From Thermoproteales archaeon (GTDB taxonomy: Archaea; Thermoproteota; Thermoprotei; Thermofilales; B69-G16), in contig JAGGZW010000114.1 in the NCBI GenBank assembly GCA_021161825.1, forward strand, positions 1 through 33,602: a DNA stretch of 33,602 bases, written 5' to 3'. Below, one piece after another: positions 7,476-16,619 of the stretch; position 1 is the stretch's first letter, and each line of letters opens with the position of its first letter. Under the pieces are notes generated by a model. The model did no database searches and was not told the DNA's origin. It saw nothing but the letters and a program-made list of their open reading frames with translations. Made by a program: the position numbers and the translations under genes.

Positions 7476-8863
7476 TGGGCTTAATGCGAGTATCAAATAT
7501 TGAATTAGATAAATTACTGGGACTTGAAGTCTACATATCCTCGGAAGATGGGATCGGAGGGAGAATTAAATACCTTACGGAAGATTTTATAGTCGAGGAG
7601 ATTTCAGAAAACGGAATTATCTGTTCAGTTGATAAAACGGAGTATGAAATAGAGGAAGGTAGTGGAGATTACACTTGGTTTATAATGGTTAAAAATGGCT
7701 TAGATTCTGTTTCTGCGCTAAGAAAAATAGGGAGATTTTTCGGTGTAAGCATAAAGCGTTTCTCCTTAGCTGGTCTAAAGGATGCTAAAGCTTTAACGTC
7801 GCAACTTGTCTGCGTTAGCAGACTATCTCCCGAAGATATTCTATCTTTCAAAGATGATAAGAATAAAGTGAGGATAGTTAAGGCATTTAGGCGGCCTTTC
7901 AAGCTCATGCCAGGTATGTTATACGGCAATAGGTTTAAGATAACGATCAGAGACTTGGACTATAGTAAAACAAGTATCGAGGAAAAAATTAGAAAAATAA
8001 TAGAAGAAATTGAAAAAAAGGGTGGATTGCCAGCCTATTATGGCTATCAACGCTTTGGTACGATAAGACCTATAACTCATATGGTAGGGCGCTACATATT
8101 AAAGCGAAATTTTGAAAAGGCTATATGGACTTTGCTGACGAGAATTTTCCCTTATGAATCTGAAAGAGCAAAAAAGGCAAGAGAATATTTGCTAAACACT
8201 AGAGATTTTAAGGGTTCTCTCGAACTATTTCCTAAAACTTTACATCATGAAAGGAGAATAATTCACTATTTAGTTGATCATCCAGGCGACTATGCTGGCG
8301 CTTTTCGATCCTTACCGTTTACTATAAGAAGACTTTTCATAAGTGCTTTTCAAGCGTACCTTTTTAACCGTGTCTTGAGCGAAAGATTGAAAAGCGGTCT
8401 ACCGTTAAGCAAAGCGGTAGTAGGTGACATCGTAGCAGTTTTCTCTCGAAGAAATTTAAGCATACGCGTAAAGGGTGTTTTTAGAGCTAATGCTTTGAAT
8501 ATAGATAAGTTGAACGAGTTTATCGATAGGGGAGTGGCTTATCTGGTTCTAAACGTTTTCGGATATAACACTGTTTTATGTGATGGTATTCCCGGAGAAA
8601 TAGAGCGTAAAGTCTTAAAAGAGGAAGGGGTATCTATAAAAGATTTCTATATCAAGCATATGCCGGAGATATCTTCCAGTGGAACTTTCAGAGTAGCTTC
8701 TTTCAAACCGGAAAATTTTGCTATTAATGAAATAGAGGATGATGACATATTTATCGGGAAGAGAAAACTAAAACTCGAATTTATTCTTAAGAAGGGAATG
8801 TACGCGACGGTTTTTCTAAGAGAGCTGATGAAACCAATCGATATTTATAAAGCAGGTTATTAA
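7475..8863 (+). CDS. truD: tRNA pseudouridine synthase D
   Basis: TruD converts U13 of tRNA (and related sites) to pseudouridine. The protein is about 460 residues, normal for archaeal TruD, which carries an inserted TRUD domain. The catalytic Asp is in AGLKDAKALTSQ (about residue 104), and the second family motif is PAYYGYQRFGTIRPITH. The start is ambiguous: GTG 7475 overlaps the pth2 stop, while ATG 7484 has a weak GGG-rich upstream stretch; the difference is three residues. The gene belongs to the tRNA-maintenance group pth2 - truD - tmcA. Confidence 0.95.
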   Translation: MGLMRVSNIELDKLLGLEVYISSEDGIGGRIKYLTEDFIVEEISENGIICSVDKTEYEIEEGSGDYTWFIMVKNGLDSVSALRKIGRFFGVSIKRFSLAGLKDAKALTSQLVCVSRLSPEDILSFKDDKNKVRIVKAFRRPFKLMPGMLYGNRFKITIRDLDYSKTSIEEKIRKIIEEIEKKGGLPAYYGYQRFGTIRPITHMVGRYILKRNFEKAIWTLLTRIFPYESERAKKAREYLLNTRDFKGSLELFPKTLHHERRIIHYLVDHPGDYAGAFRSLPFTIRRLFISAFQAYLFNRVLSERLKSGLPLSKAVVGDIVAVFSRRNLSIRVKGVFRANALNIDKLNEFIDRGVAYLVLNVFGYNTVLCDGIPGEIERKVLKEEGVSIKDFYIKHMPEISSSGTFRVASFKPENFAINEIEDDDIFIGKRKLKLEFILKKGMYATVFLRELMKPIDIYKAGY

Positions 8864-8872
8864 AAGTTTAAA

Positions 8873-11293
8873 GTGTTGCATATGCTCTCGGAAAAGGCGG
8901 TTCAGCATTTCCTACGATCCATGAGGGATGCTATCAGAAGCAATCATAGGCGTGTAATAGTTCTTACTGGTAACGACGATTCTAAACTGGTTGAATCTGC
9001 TGTGCAATTAATCGAAGAATACTTGAAACATTATGGAACTGGCAACAAAAAAATAGCATATGTGTTTCATGCATTCTACGAGGATGGCGTAAGGAGGAAG
9101 GAAATTTTTTCTGAAAGTTTTAAGCTTGACAAAGTTGCTTTTATTCCTTATCATGAAGTAAGGAAAATACTAGGCTTAACATACGATATTGCAGTGTTGG
9201 ATTTAATAAATAATCTCGAGCCAAACGATATTGGACGGCTTTCAGGAGTAGTTTCTGGGGGAGGCTTTTATATTTTTATAATGGCTAGACTATTAGACTA
9301 TGAAAAGATAATAACACGTTTTCAAAGAACCCTTTTAACGCCTCAATACAAGTTTGAAGATATTAGGCACATATTTGTTAGACGTTTTATAAAGAAATTA
9401 TTCGAGCATAATGGTATAGCTATATACGACGTGGATAAAAGGAAGTTCTTGAAAAAGTTTAGGCTACGGAGAAAAACCTATAAAATAGTCGAATATACTG
9501 GCAAACCTTTTGAAATACCGCTTAAATCAAGGTTTCCTAGGATAGCGTATGAGCTTGCGTTAACAAAGGATCAGGTGGAAGTGTTAAAAATATTGGAGGG
9601 TCTTTACGAAAGACCTGGAAAAGGAGAAAAAGTTGCTATAATAGTGACGGCAGATCGTGGCAGAGGAAAATCGTCTGTGATTGGAATCGGATTGGGAGCT
9701 CTTGCGCATAAGCTGAAAAAGGCTAAGGGGGTGTCTAGAATAATAGTCACTGCTCCCAACGAGTATAACGTTCAGCCACTATTCATGCTTGCACGTAAAG
9801 CCTTAGAAAAACTTGGTTATGAAGTTAATGTCTTTGAAAGAGATAATGTAATTCTTGCCTTAAGAGCGAAGGGGATAGATATTGAGTATTTCAATCCGCT
9901 AGAAGCGTCTAGGCGTAAAGCCGATATAGTAGCCGTTGACGAGGCTGCTGGTTTACAAGTTCCTATGCTTTTTACTATAATAAACAAGTTTGATAGAGTA
10001 ATTTTTTCTTCGACGATACACGGTTATGAAGGTGCTGGAAGAGGATTTTCTATAAGATTTTTGGGCAGATTAAAGAGAATGGAAAATGTTAGAATATTTG
10101 AGTACGAGATGGAGCAACCTATAAGGTACGCTGGAGATGATCCTATTGAAAAATGGATTTTTGATACTTTACTTTTAGATGCTGAACCAGCTCCGTTAGA
10201 TGATAAAGAAATGGAATATATTGAAAAGCTAGACGTTGAATACTATATCCCTCAATTGGAGAAATTCTTTTTAGAACAAGAAGATGAGCTTAGACAGTTT
10301 ATAGGAATATACATCGCGGCCCATTATCGGAACAATCCAAACGACTTAGGCATGATGATGGACGCGCCTCATCACGTAATAAGGGCTTTAAAAATTCCAA
10401 CGGGGAAAATTGTAGCGTCTCTTGAGCTTGCTGAAGAAGGACCCTTAAGAGATGAGTTGGCAAAAGAATCTGCGCGTGGAGCATGGATACTAGGTAACAT
10501 TATCCCTGATAGAATAATAAAGCATTATAAAATAGTTGATTTCGGCGATTTTATAGGATGGCGTATTGTGAGGATCGCGGTGCATCCCCATGTAATGGGT
10601 AGAGGATTAGGATCTAAGTTATTAAGCGAGCTTGAAAATGAAGCTAGGGAGAGAGGTTATGATTGGGTAGGAGCAGGTTTTGGCGTAACGTCAGAATTGC
10701 TTAATTTTTGGGTAAAAAACGGCTATACACCTATTCACATAAGTCCTGATAGAAATCCTGTGAGTGGAGAATATACAGTTCTGGTTGTAAAGCCATTAAA
10801 TGAAAAGGTGTCCGTTTATATTAAGTATGTTGCTATGGAATTTAAGAGAAAATTGCTAGATATGCTATACGAGCCATATCATGACATAGAGCCGGAAATA
10901 GCTTTAATGTTGCTAAAAGCAACCCCAGATATCGAAAATTTAGATTTGAAGCTTACTCCCTCGCAAACAGGGCGTTTCATGTCTTATGCTTGGAGCGACT
11001 TAACGCTGGAGAGTTGCATGGATTGCATGGTTGCGGTCACAAAATTTTATTTCGGCTCTAAAAACAAACCGCAGCTTTCAAAAACGCAAGAATTAATGCT
11101 GATAGTAAGAGTTCTCCAAGGTAAAAGTTGGAGAATGTCATGCGACGAGTTAAAACTTGAACCTCCATACTTCATGCAGGAAATAAAGAAAATAGCTAAA
11201 ATATTTTCCAAGTACTACTTTGATGTTGAGAGTTTAAGCGAAGCAGAGAAATTTTTCTTTTTGAAATTAGATGATTTAATCAGGAACTATTAG
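8873..11293 (+). CDS. tmcA: tRNA(Met) cytidine acetyltransferase TmcA
   Basis: A fused RNA helicase and GNAT acetyltransferase (806 residues) that makes N4-acetylcytidine in RNA from acetyl-CoA and ATP. In hyperthermophilic archaea the related enzyme acetylates many RNAs and stabilises them at high temperature. Domains in order: the N-terminal DUF1726-like region, a RecA-like helicase with Walker A DRGRGKSS (about 262-269) and Walker B VDEAAG (about 356), then GNAT with the acetyl-CoA loop VHPHVMGRGLGSKLL (about 568-582), and a C-terminal RNA-binding tail. GTG 8873 and ATG 8882 are alternative starts with little to choose between them. The 3' end overlaps the convergent Fe-S gene by 18 bases. 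Confidence 0.95.
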   Translation: MLHMLSEKAVQHFLRSMRDAIRSNHRRVIVLTGNDDSKLVESAVQLIEEYLKHYGTGNKKIAYVFHAFYEDGVRRKEIFSESFKLDKVAFIPYHEVRKILGLTYDIAVLDLINNLEPNDIGRLSGVVSGGGFYIFIMARLLDYEKIITRFQRTLLTPQYKFEDIRHIFVRRFIKKLFEHNGIAIYDVDKRKFLKKFRLRRKTYKIVEYTGKPFEIPLKSRFPRIAYELALTKDQVEVLKILEGLYERPGKGEKVAIIVTADRGRGKSSVIGIGLGALAHKLKKAKGVSRIIVTAPNEYNVQPLFMLARKALEKLGYEVNVFERDNVILALRAKGIDIEYFNPLEASRRKADIVAVDEAAGLQVPMLFTIINKFDRVIFSSTIHGYEGAGRGFSIRFLGRLKRMENVRIFEYEMEQPIRYAGDDPIEKWIFDTLLLDAEPAPLDDKEMEYIEKLDVEYYIPQLEKFFLEQEDELRQFIGIYIAAHYRNNPNDLGMMMDAPHHVIRALKIPTGKIVASLELAEEGPLRDELAKESARGAWILGNIIPDRIIKHYKIVDFGDFIGWRIVRIAVHPHVMGRGLGSKLLSELENEARERGYDWVGAGFGVTSELLNFWVKNGYTPIHISPDRNPVSGEYTVLVVKPLNEKVSVYIKYVAMEFKRKLLDMLYEPYHDIEPEIALMLLKATPDIENLDLKLTPSQTGRFMSYAWSDLTLESCMDCMVAVTKFYFGSKNKPQLSKTQELMLIVRVLQGKSWRMSCDELKLEPPYFMQEIKKIAKIFSKYYFDVESLSEAEKFFFLKLDDLIRNY

Positions 11294-12367
11294 ACGAACC
11301 CACTTTATTGCTTCTTGAGGGCATAGAGCGATACATAACCCACATGCATTACACTTGTTAGGATTCACGAATGGAATATTATTTTTAATGTAGATAGCAT
11401 CGTTCGGGCAAATTTCTTTACATAGATACGCGTTTTTGCACCTGTCACAGCCTATATCATCGATTTTTGCTTTGAAATTCATATCTTGAAGCTTATCGTC
11501 GAATGTAATAGAGGAAATTTTCTCTATTTTCAATTCAGGCAAAATGTATTGGATTGATGAATCGCCTAGAAGAAGATTGAGATCAAGTTGTAAAATTGAA
11601 ACTGTCTTCGGGATGTTATCTAGAGATTCTATACCATCTAGATCGATGCTAAAGCCATAATTTAAAGCGAAGTCGTCGTTTATTAGCTTTAATAAAGAAA
11701 TCTTTTCTAAAAACAGACGAGATAAAAAGGGAGAATGTAGAAAGTAGGGTATTCCATTATATGAAGCAACGCTATGCAAAGAAACTATTACAGTATCTAC
11801 GCCACTATCTTGAAGAGCTTTCAAGTAATCGCTGCGCATCCAATCAAGTGGAATTTTAACATAAATCTTTAAACTGTCTGTCTGTAAAATATTCATGCTT
11901 TCTGATAAGGCATCGGTAAACCTAAACAAAAAACGATCGCGCGCCTTCATGTCCAGCATAAAAAATGCAGGTACCAGGTTTAACTCGATATGTCCTAGTT
12001 GTTGTATCAGATCTTTTAGCTTTTCAACTAACAGAGGCAAAGTGCCCATGTTTAAAAACGTGAAGCTTAATCCTACAAACTTATTTTCGCTGAAAAAGTA
12101 TAGCCTTTCCGCAACCTCCTTTAAATCTTCAATTTTTCTCCACTTAGGGTAGACTCGACTTGCAATGACCATCCTATTGTGCAGGCGTATCTTTATGAGA
12201 TCTGGCGATGAAATCGTGTAAAAATTACTATCCAAAGAAAATGATGGTAAAAATAAACCGTTAACGCGTTCTCTGCTGAGAATCTTATAGAATAGGTTGC
12301 TAGACCAGAAATTTAATTCATTACCAAACGCTAACAAGACCTGGTTTTTCATCGACATTTGTTTCAT
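11276..12367 (-). CDS. Double [4Fe-4S] ferredoxin-domain protein with possible TIM-barrel-like body
   Basis: 363 residues. The C-terminal 60 hold two cluster motifs: CDRCKNAYLCKEICPND, which departs from the standard spacing, and CNACGLCIALCPQEA, a classic CxxCxxCxxxCP. The long N-terminal body has alternating strands and helices (LKIYVKIPLDW, then SGVDTVIVSLHS) reminiscent of dihydroorotate/dihydropyrimidine dehydrogenase barrels fused to ferredoxin domains, but no confident FMN-site motif is seen, so the assignment is tentative. An electron-transfer or redox role is inferred. It stands alone, divergent from reverse gyrase and convergent with tmcA. The ATG 12367 has no clear Shine-Dalgarno; a TATA box 26-38 bases upstream suggests a nearly leaderless mRNA. 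Confidence 0.72.
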   Translation of the reverse strand: MKQMSMKNQVLLAFGNELNFWSSNLFYKILSRERVNGLFLPSFSLDSNFYTISSPDLIKIRLHNRMVIASRVYPKWRKIEDLKEVAERLYFFSENKFVGLSFTFLNMGTLPLLVEKLKDLIQQLGHIELNLVPAFFMLDMKARDRFLFRFTDALSESMNILQTDSLKIYVKIPLDWMRSDYLKALQDSGVDTVIVSLHSVASYNGIPYFLHSPFLSRLFLEKISLLKLINDDFALNYGFSIDLDGIESLDNIPKTVSILQLDLNLLLGDSSIQYILPELKIEKISSITFDDKLQDMNFKAKIDDIGCDRCKNAYLCKEICPNDAIYIKNNIPFVNPNKCNACGLCIALCPQEAIKWVRLIVPD

Positions 12368-12392
12368 CTCAATTTAAATTAATACTTAATAC

Positions 12393-12440
12393 ATTATTTA
12401 TTTTACCCAAACCTTTTAGAAATCAGCAAAATTTAAATAA
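12393..12440. promoter_or_regulatory. Divergent TATA boxes for the Fe-S protein and reverse gyrase
   Basis: The minus-strand TAAAATAAATAAT (12393-12405) would start transcription about six bases before the Fe-S ATG. The plus-strand TTTAAATAA (12432-12440) would start near 12462, just before the reverse gyrase GTG at 12467. If so, the GAGG at about 12454 would be outside the gyrase mRNA and initiation would be close to leaderless. Confidence 0.45.
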
Positions 12441-12466
12441 CTCATAATTAGGTTAGAGGAAAATAA

Positions 12467-15400
12467 GTGGAAAAATTGGCATTGGCGATATTCAAAAAGC
12501 TATGTCCAATATGTAACGGAGAAATAACTTCAGAAAGATTGGAACAGGGTCTTCCCTGCAGTAAATGTCTACCCGACATTCACGATAAAAATACGTTCAA
12601 AAAAATAGAGCAATCGAAATGGGGTAATCTACTAAACGTGAAAAATAACGTTATAATGTTAAACAACTTCTTTAAATTGGCTCTAGGCTCTGAAATGTGG
12701 AGTGCTCAAAAATTATGGGCTAAAAGAATATTTCAAAATAAAAGCTTTGCCATCGTTGCGCCTACTGGTTCGGGGAAAACGGTTTTTGGAATAATCTTAA
12801 GCATATACCTTTCAATGCAAGGTAAGAAGGTATTGTTTATATTGCCAACATCAATTTTAGTCGAGCAGGTAAGCGAGAAGGCAGAGGCTTTTATTGAAAA
12901 AGTGAAAGCTTCAAAAATATCTATAGCCTATTACCATTCTTTTCTAACAAAAAAACAAAAAGAAGAAATGCTTAACAAAATTAAAAATAATGAAACTAAC
13001 TTCATAATTGTAACTTCAAACTTTGTGTCACGTTATCATTCATTCATGGTTGATAAAAAATTCGACCTCGTGTTTGTCGATGACGTAGATAGTATACTAA
13101 GATCTAGCAAAATTTTTGACAAAGTGCTCGAGTATATAGGCTTCGACAAAAAAACTATCCAATCTGCCTTGCAGATAGTAGACTTAAGATCGAAAGCCTC
13201 TAAAATGCGAAGATTGGGGCGCACGAGAGAAGCTGAATCGTATATGAAAATGATAGAGGATTTGAAGAGAAATCTGAACAAAGTTATTAAAAAAAGAAAA
13301 ATAGGAACTATAATAGTATCCGGAGCATCTTTACGAGGACGCCGAACAAGGCGTATCAAGCTTTTCAAAGAATTGTTAAATTTCGATGTCGGATCAAAAA
13401 CAGAATACCTAAGAAATATAGTTGACGCGTATGTATTTGCTAGCGATTTAAAAAACGAGGCTATTAAACTTGTTAAAAAACTTGGTTCAGGAGGCATTAT
13501 ATTTGTTCCACAGGACAAAGGATTAGGCTTTGTAAAAGAATTAGACAACGCTTTTAAAGAAGCCGGCATAAGATCCGAAGCCTACATTAGACCTCGTAAA
13601 GGTATTTTAAGAAGATTTTCTAAGGGCGAAGTTGACGTACTTATTGGCTTAACTTCCTATAAGTCTCCGCTAACAAGAGGTATAGATTTACCTCATGTTA
13701 TTAAATATGCAATTTTCGTGGGAGTTCCTAAATTTAAGCTATCGCTAAACATTGACGAGTTTAAACCGTCAAGAATGATAATATTGCTAGCCAATATCAG
13801 GGATTACTTGGATAAAGACTTGAGATACGAATGTGATAAGGGAATAGCTAAATTGCGTAACATCGTAATGCTGTATCGCGAGCAGCTAAAGGATATAATT
13901 GAAGCAATAAAGGCTGGTAGGAGGCTCGTTAACTACGAGGGATATGCTCAAAAAGTAATAATCTCAATATATGATTTTCTTAAGAATATTCTCTCAGATA
14001 AGGAAATACTGGCTAAAATAAAGGAAAGTCCTACATTAAGAATTTCAGAAGGTAGTGGCGAGATATCTTTCATTCTCGCAGACCCGATAGCCTACATTCA
14101 AGGCTCGGGAAGGACATCTAGATTATATAGCGGTGGAATATCGAAAGGCTTGGCTGTAACAATAGTCGACGACGATAAAGCATTCAAGCAGTTAAGCAAA
14201 GAATTGTCTTATCGATTGGACGATTTTAAATGGTATGATCTGGCTGAACTAGACTTAGACAAATTAATAAAAGAAATTTCCGATGAGAGAGTCTTAATAA
14301 AAGAGATTTTAGAAGGTAAAACCTTTCTAAGACTTAAAGATCCTATAAAAACAGCTCTTCTTGTCGTGGAATCTCCAAACAAAGCTAGGACTATATCGAG
14401 ATTTTACGGCGTACCCAATAAAAGAATAATTGAAGGTTTACCCGTGTACGAGGTAAATACGGGAGATAAAATTATACAGATAGCAGCTACTGGAGGACAT
14501 TTATTAGATCTCGTAACAAACGAAGGTATATACGGAATCTTGAATGTGGATGGCAAGGTAATCCCCATATATTCAACTATAAAAAAATGCTTAAAGTGCG
14601 GTGAGGTATTCACAGATGATGTTAAAAAATGCCCGAAGTGTAATGCTACCGCAATTAGAGATTCAATCAACATTATAAGAGCCTTGCGTAATCTCGCCTT
14701 TGAAGTGGATGAAGTTTTAATAGGAACAGATCCCGATTCGGAGGGTGAGAAGATAGCATGGGATGTAGCGCTGGCAGTAAGGCCTTATGTTGAGAAAATA
14801 AATAGAATAGAATTTCACGAAGTAACATCTTGGGCAATTAAAGAAGCTATGAAAAAGCCTAGAAGCCTAAACGAGAACCTTGTTAAGGCTCAAATTGTTA
14901 GGCGCATAGAGGACAGGTGGATAGGTTTCGGTTTAAGTGTCATTATACAGGATAAATTTGATCTAAGATCTCTGTCGGCTGGAAGAGTGCAAACGCCAGT
15001 GCTCGGCTGGATAATAGAGCGGTATAGGCAAAAACTGAACAGTAAGATATACATTGCTCAAGCAAAGCTTGAGAACGGCATATATCTCAATTTTGACTTA
15101 AAAGTTTCCAATGGTTGGGAAGCGCGAAGGAAAATTAAAGAGTTGAAGGGTAAAAAGGTAAAAGTTAGTGTAAGAGGGGAAAAAGAGGAGGAGATAAAGC
15201 CGCCGCCTCCGTTTACAACAGATTCTATGTTGAAAGATGCGGCGCTTAATCTCAAGATGACAGCAGACAAAGCTATGAGGATTGCCCAGCAACTTTTCGA
15301 AATAGGTTTGATAACTTATCATAGGACTGATAGCACGAGGGTGTCTCCTCTCGGAATATCCATTGCAAAAAGTTATATTTCGGAAAAATTTGGAGAAGAG

Positions 15401-16108
15401 TACTATCAGGGTAGAAGCTGGTCTTTTGGAAGCGAGGGAGCGCACGAATGTATTAGACCTACCAAGCCCATAGATGTTCAAGAACTGATTAAGCTTGTTA
15501 ACGCAGGAATTCTCAAATTTCCACAAAGATTGACAAGAGCCCATTATTCATTATATAATTTAATATTTAACAGGTTCATTGCCAGCCAGATGAAACCGGC
15601 GAGGTTTGTCAGAACGAAATATGTTTTTGATGTGGATTCTTATAGTGTGGAGTTAAATCTTTTCACTAGGATAGAATATCCTGGTTTTACAAAAGTTTTC
15701 AATATATTAGTTCACGACAAAATAACTCAAGAGCAGCTATCGATAGTAGATATAAAATACATAAAATCGTCTAAAGTAAAAATATTGACCCAGGGAGAGA
15801 TAATCTCTCTAATGAAAGAACGAGGGCTTGGAAGACCATCTACTTATGCAAAAATTGTGGGTACTTTGCTTAAGCGTAGATATGTTATGAGTGTCGGAAG
15901 ACAGAGTTATCTCATACCGCTTAAAAAAGGAATGAAGATATATGAATTCCTTTCAAAGCATTACGGTGAACTTGTTTCTGAAGAAAGAACAAAAGAACTA
16001 TTGTCTAAAATGGATAAAATAGAGGAAGGAAGTATCGATTATCAGAAAGTATTGTCAACATTACGGAATGACCTGGTGAAACTAAAAGTATTAAAACTTG
16101 AAGAATAA
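12467..16108 (+). CDS. rgy: Reverse gyrase
   Basis: This hyperthermophile-specific enzyme couples ATP hydrolysis to positive supercoiling. All parts are present in 1213 residues. There is an N-terminal zinc finger (Cys13, 16, 31, 34). The helicase module has Walker A APTGSGKT (98-105), DDVD (205-208) and the late GSGRTSRLYSGG motif. The topoisomerase IA module begins LLVVESPNKA (about 630) and carries a second zinc finger (about 708-726) and the TOPRIM acids DPDSEGE (Asp755, Asp757, Glu759). The catalytic tyrosine is Tyr951 in GLITYHRTDST. No break or inserted intein is seen. The GTG start places the zinc finger at the usual distance. It indicates growth at very high temperature. Confidence 0.98.
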   Translation: MEKLALAIFKKLCPICNGEITSERLEQGLPCSKCLPDIHDKNTFKKIEQSKWGNLLNVKNNVIMLNNFFKLALGSEMWSAQKLWAKRIFQNKSFAIVAPTGSGKTVFGIILSIYLSMQGKKVLFILPTSILVEQVSEKAEAFIEKVKASKISIAYYHSFLTKKQKEEMLNKIKNNETNFIIVTSNFVSRYHSFMVDKKFDLVFVDDVDSILRSSKIFDKVLEYIGFDKKTIQSALQIVDLRSKASKMRRLGRTREAESYMKMIEDLKRNLNKVIKKRKIGTIIVSGASLRGRRTRRIKLFKELLNFDVGSKTEYLRNIVDAYVFASDLKNEAIKLVKKLGSGGIIFVPQDKGLGFVKELDNAFKEAGIRSEAYIRPRKGILRRFSKGEVDVLIGLTSYKSPLTRGIDLPHVIKYAIFVGVPKFKLSLNIDEFKPSRMIILLANIRDYLDKDLRYECDKGIAKLRNIVMLYREQLKDIIEAIKAGRRLVNYEGYAQKVIISIYDFLKNILSDKEILAKIKESPTLRISEGSGEISFILADPIAYIQGSGRTSRLYSGGISKGLAVTIVDDDKAFKQLSKELSYRLDDFKWYDLAELDLDKLIKEISDERVLIKEILEGKTFLRLKDPIKTALLVVESPNKARTISRFYGVPNKRIIEGLPVYEVNTGDKIIQIAATGGHLLDLVTNEGIYGILNVDGKVIPIYSTIKKCLKCGEVFTDDVKKCPKCNATAIRDSINIIRALRNLAFEVDEVLIGTDPDSEGEKIAWDVALAVRPYVEKINRIEFHEVTSWAIKEAMKKPRSLNENLVKAQIVRRIEDRWIGFGLSVIIQDKFDLRSLSAGRVQTPVLGWIIERYRQKLNSKIYIAQAKLENGIYLNFDLKVSNGWEARRKIKELKGKKVKVSVRGEKEEEIKPPPPFTTDSMLKDAALNLKMTADKAMRIAQQLFEIGLITYHRTDSTRVSPLGISIAKSYISEKFGEEYYQGRSWSFGSEGAHECIRPTKPIDVQELIKLVNAGILKFPQRLTRAHYSLYNLIFNRFIASQMKPARFVRTKYVFDVDSYSVELNLFTRIEYPGFTKVFNILVHDKITQEQLSIVDIKYIKSSKVKILTQGEIISLMKERGLGRPSTYAKIVGTLLKRRYVMSVGRQSYLIPLKKGMKIYEFLSKHYGELVSEERTKELLSKMDKIEEGSIDYQKVLSTLRNDLVKLKVLKLEE

Positions 16109-16135
16109 TATTATATTCTTGCTGAGTAAACATCG

Positions 16136-16173
16136 TTGATGAAGGGTACCAAAGCTGACTACTAGAATGATGT
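16136..16173 (+). ncRNA. Possible C/D-box guide RNA core (weak)
   Basis: The 108-base gap after reverse gyrase contains TTGATGA (16136-16142, close to box C), a 12-base spacer, CTGA (16155-16158, box D'-like), an 8-base spacer and ATGATGT (16167-16173, box C'-like). The first spacer has the length of an archaeal guide. A convincing terminal box D at the right distance is missing, and box C deviates at its first base, so this may be chance. Confidence 0.18.
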
Positions 16174-16216
16174 TAATAAATCTTATTAGAAGATTGATTT
16201 ATAATATTGAGTTACT

Positions 16217-16444
16217 ATGAACAATTACAAGACTGTAAAATTGAAGATGACAGTGTATAATAGGCTGAAAAGGCATAAGCAGAGAAACGAAAGCTTTAAC
16301 GACCTAATCGAAAGAATTTTAAATTTTTACGAAGCTCTTTCTAATCCAGATATCTTGAGAGAATTAATACATTCTATACAAGAAGAGTATGGCGAACTTC
16401 AAACGATGTGGGAGGAGAAAGGCGAGTATGACTATCTAAATTAA
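16217..16444 (+). CDS. VapB-like antitoxin (DUF217 type), no toxin partner
   Basis: A 75-residue protein resembling archaeal VapB antitoxins of the COG1753/DUF217 kind: a short basic beta-strand start (YKTVKLKMTVYNRLKRHK), then RNESFNDLIERIL, and an acidic C-terminal half that would wrap the toxin. VapB proteins normally precede a PIN-domain VapC RNase by a few bases. Here the next 175 bases are non-coding and then ValRS begins, so no toxin is present on either side. It may be an orphan that cross-neutralises a distant toxin, a DNA-binding regulator, or a remnant. ATG 16217 is the only good start; no strong Shine-Dalgarno. Confidence 0.65.
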   Translation: MNNYKTVKLKMTVYNRLKRHKQRNESFNDLIERILNFYEALSNPDILRELIHSIQEEYGELQTMWEEKGEYDYLN

Positions 16445-16619
16445 ATGAGCATTTAAGGAAAGATATATATTGTTTTTATTGTTCTATGTTAACGGTGGGT
16501 GATACGCTGCCGGGAGTAAGTTATTAAAAAATCTCGAGTTTATTCTGTGCAGCTTTTTCCTAATCAAATCGCTTATAAATATCGTTTTTAATAAAGAAAG
16601 CATTCTAGGTGTTTAGAAT
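16445..16619 (+). promoter_or_regulatory. Intergenic region with the valS promoter
   Basis: These 175 bases contain no convincing gene. A TATA box TTATAAAT (16573-16580) would start transcription near 16603, and AGGTG at 16607-16611 serves as the Shine-Dalgarno for the ValRS ATG eight bases further on. Confidence 0.5.

Noticed and set aside
13036-13569. A 177-residue antisense frame in reverse gyrase
   Set aside because: A shadow of the conserved helicase coding sequence; no start signal or protein-like pattern.
16445-16619. A tRNA or CRISPR leader in the gap before valS
   Set aside because: No cloverleaf, no TTCRA-type T-loop and no repeats could be found; only promoter elements are visible.
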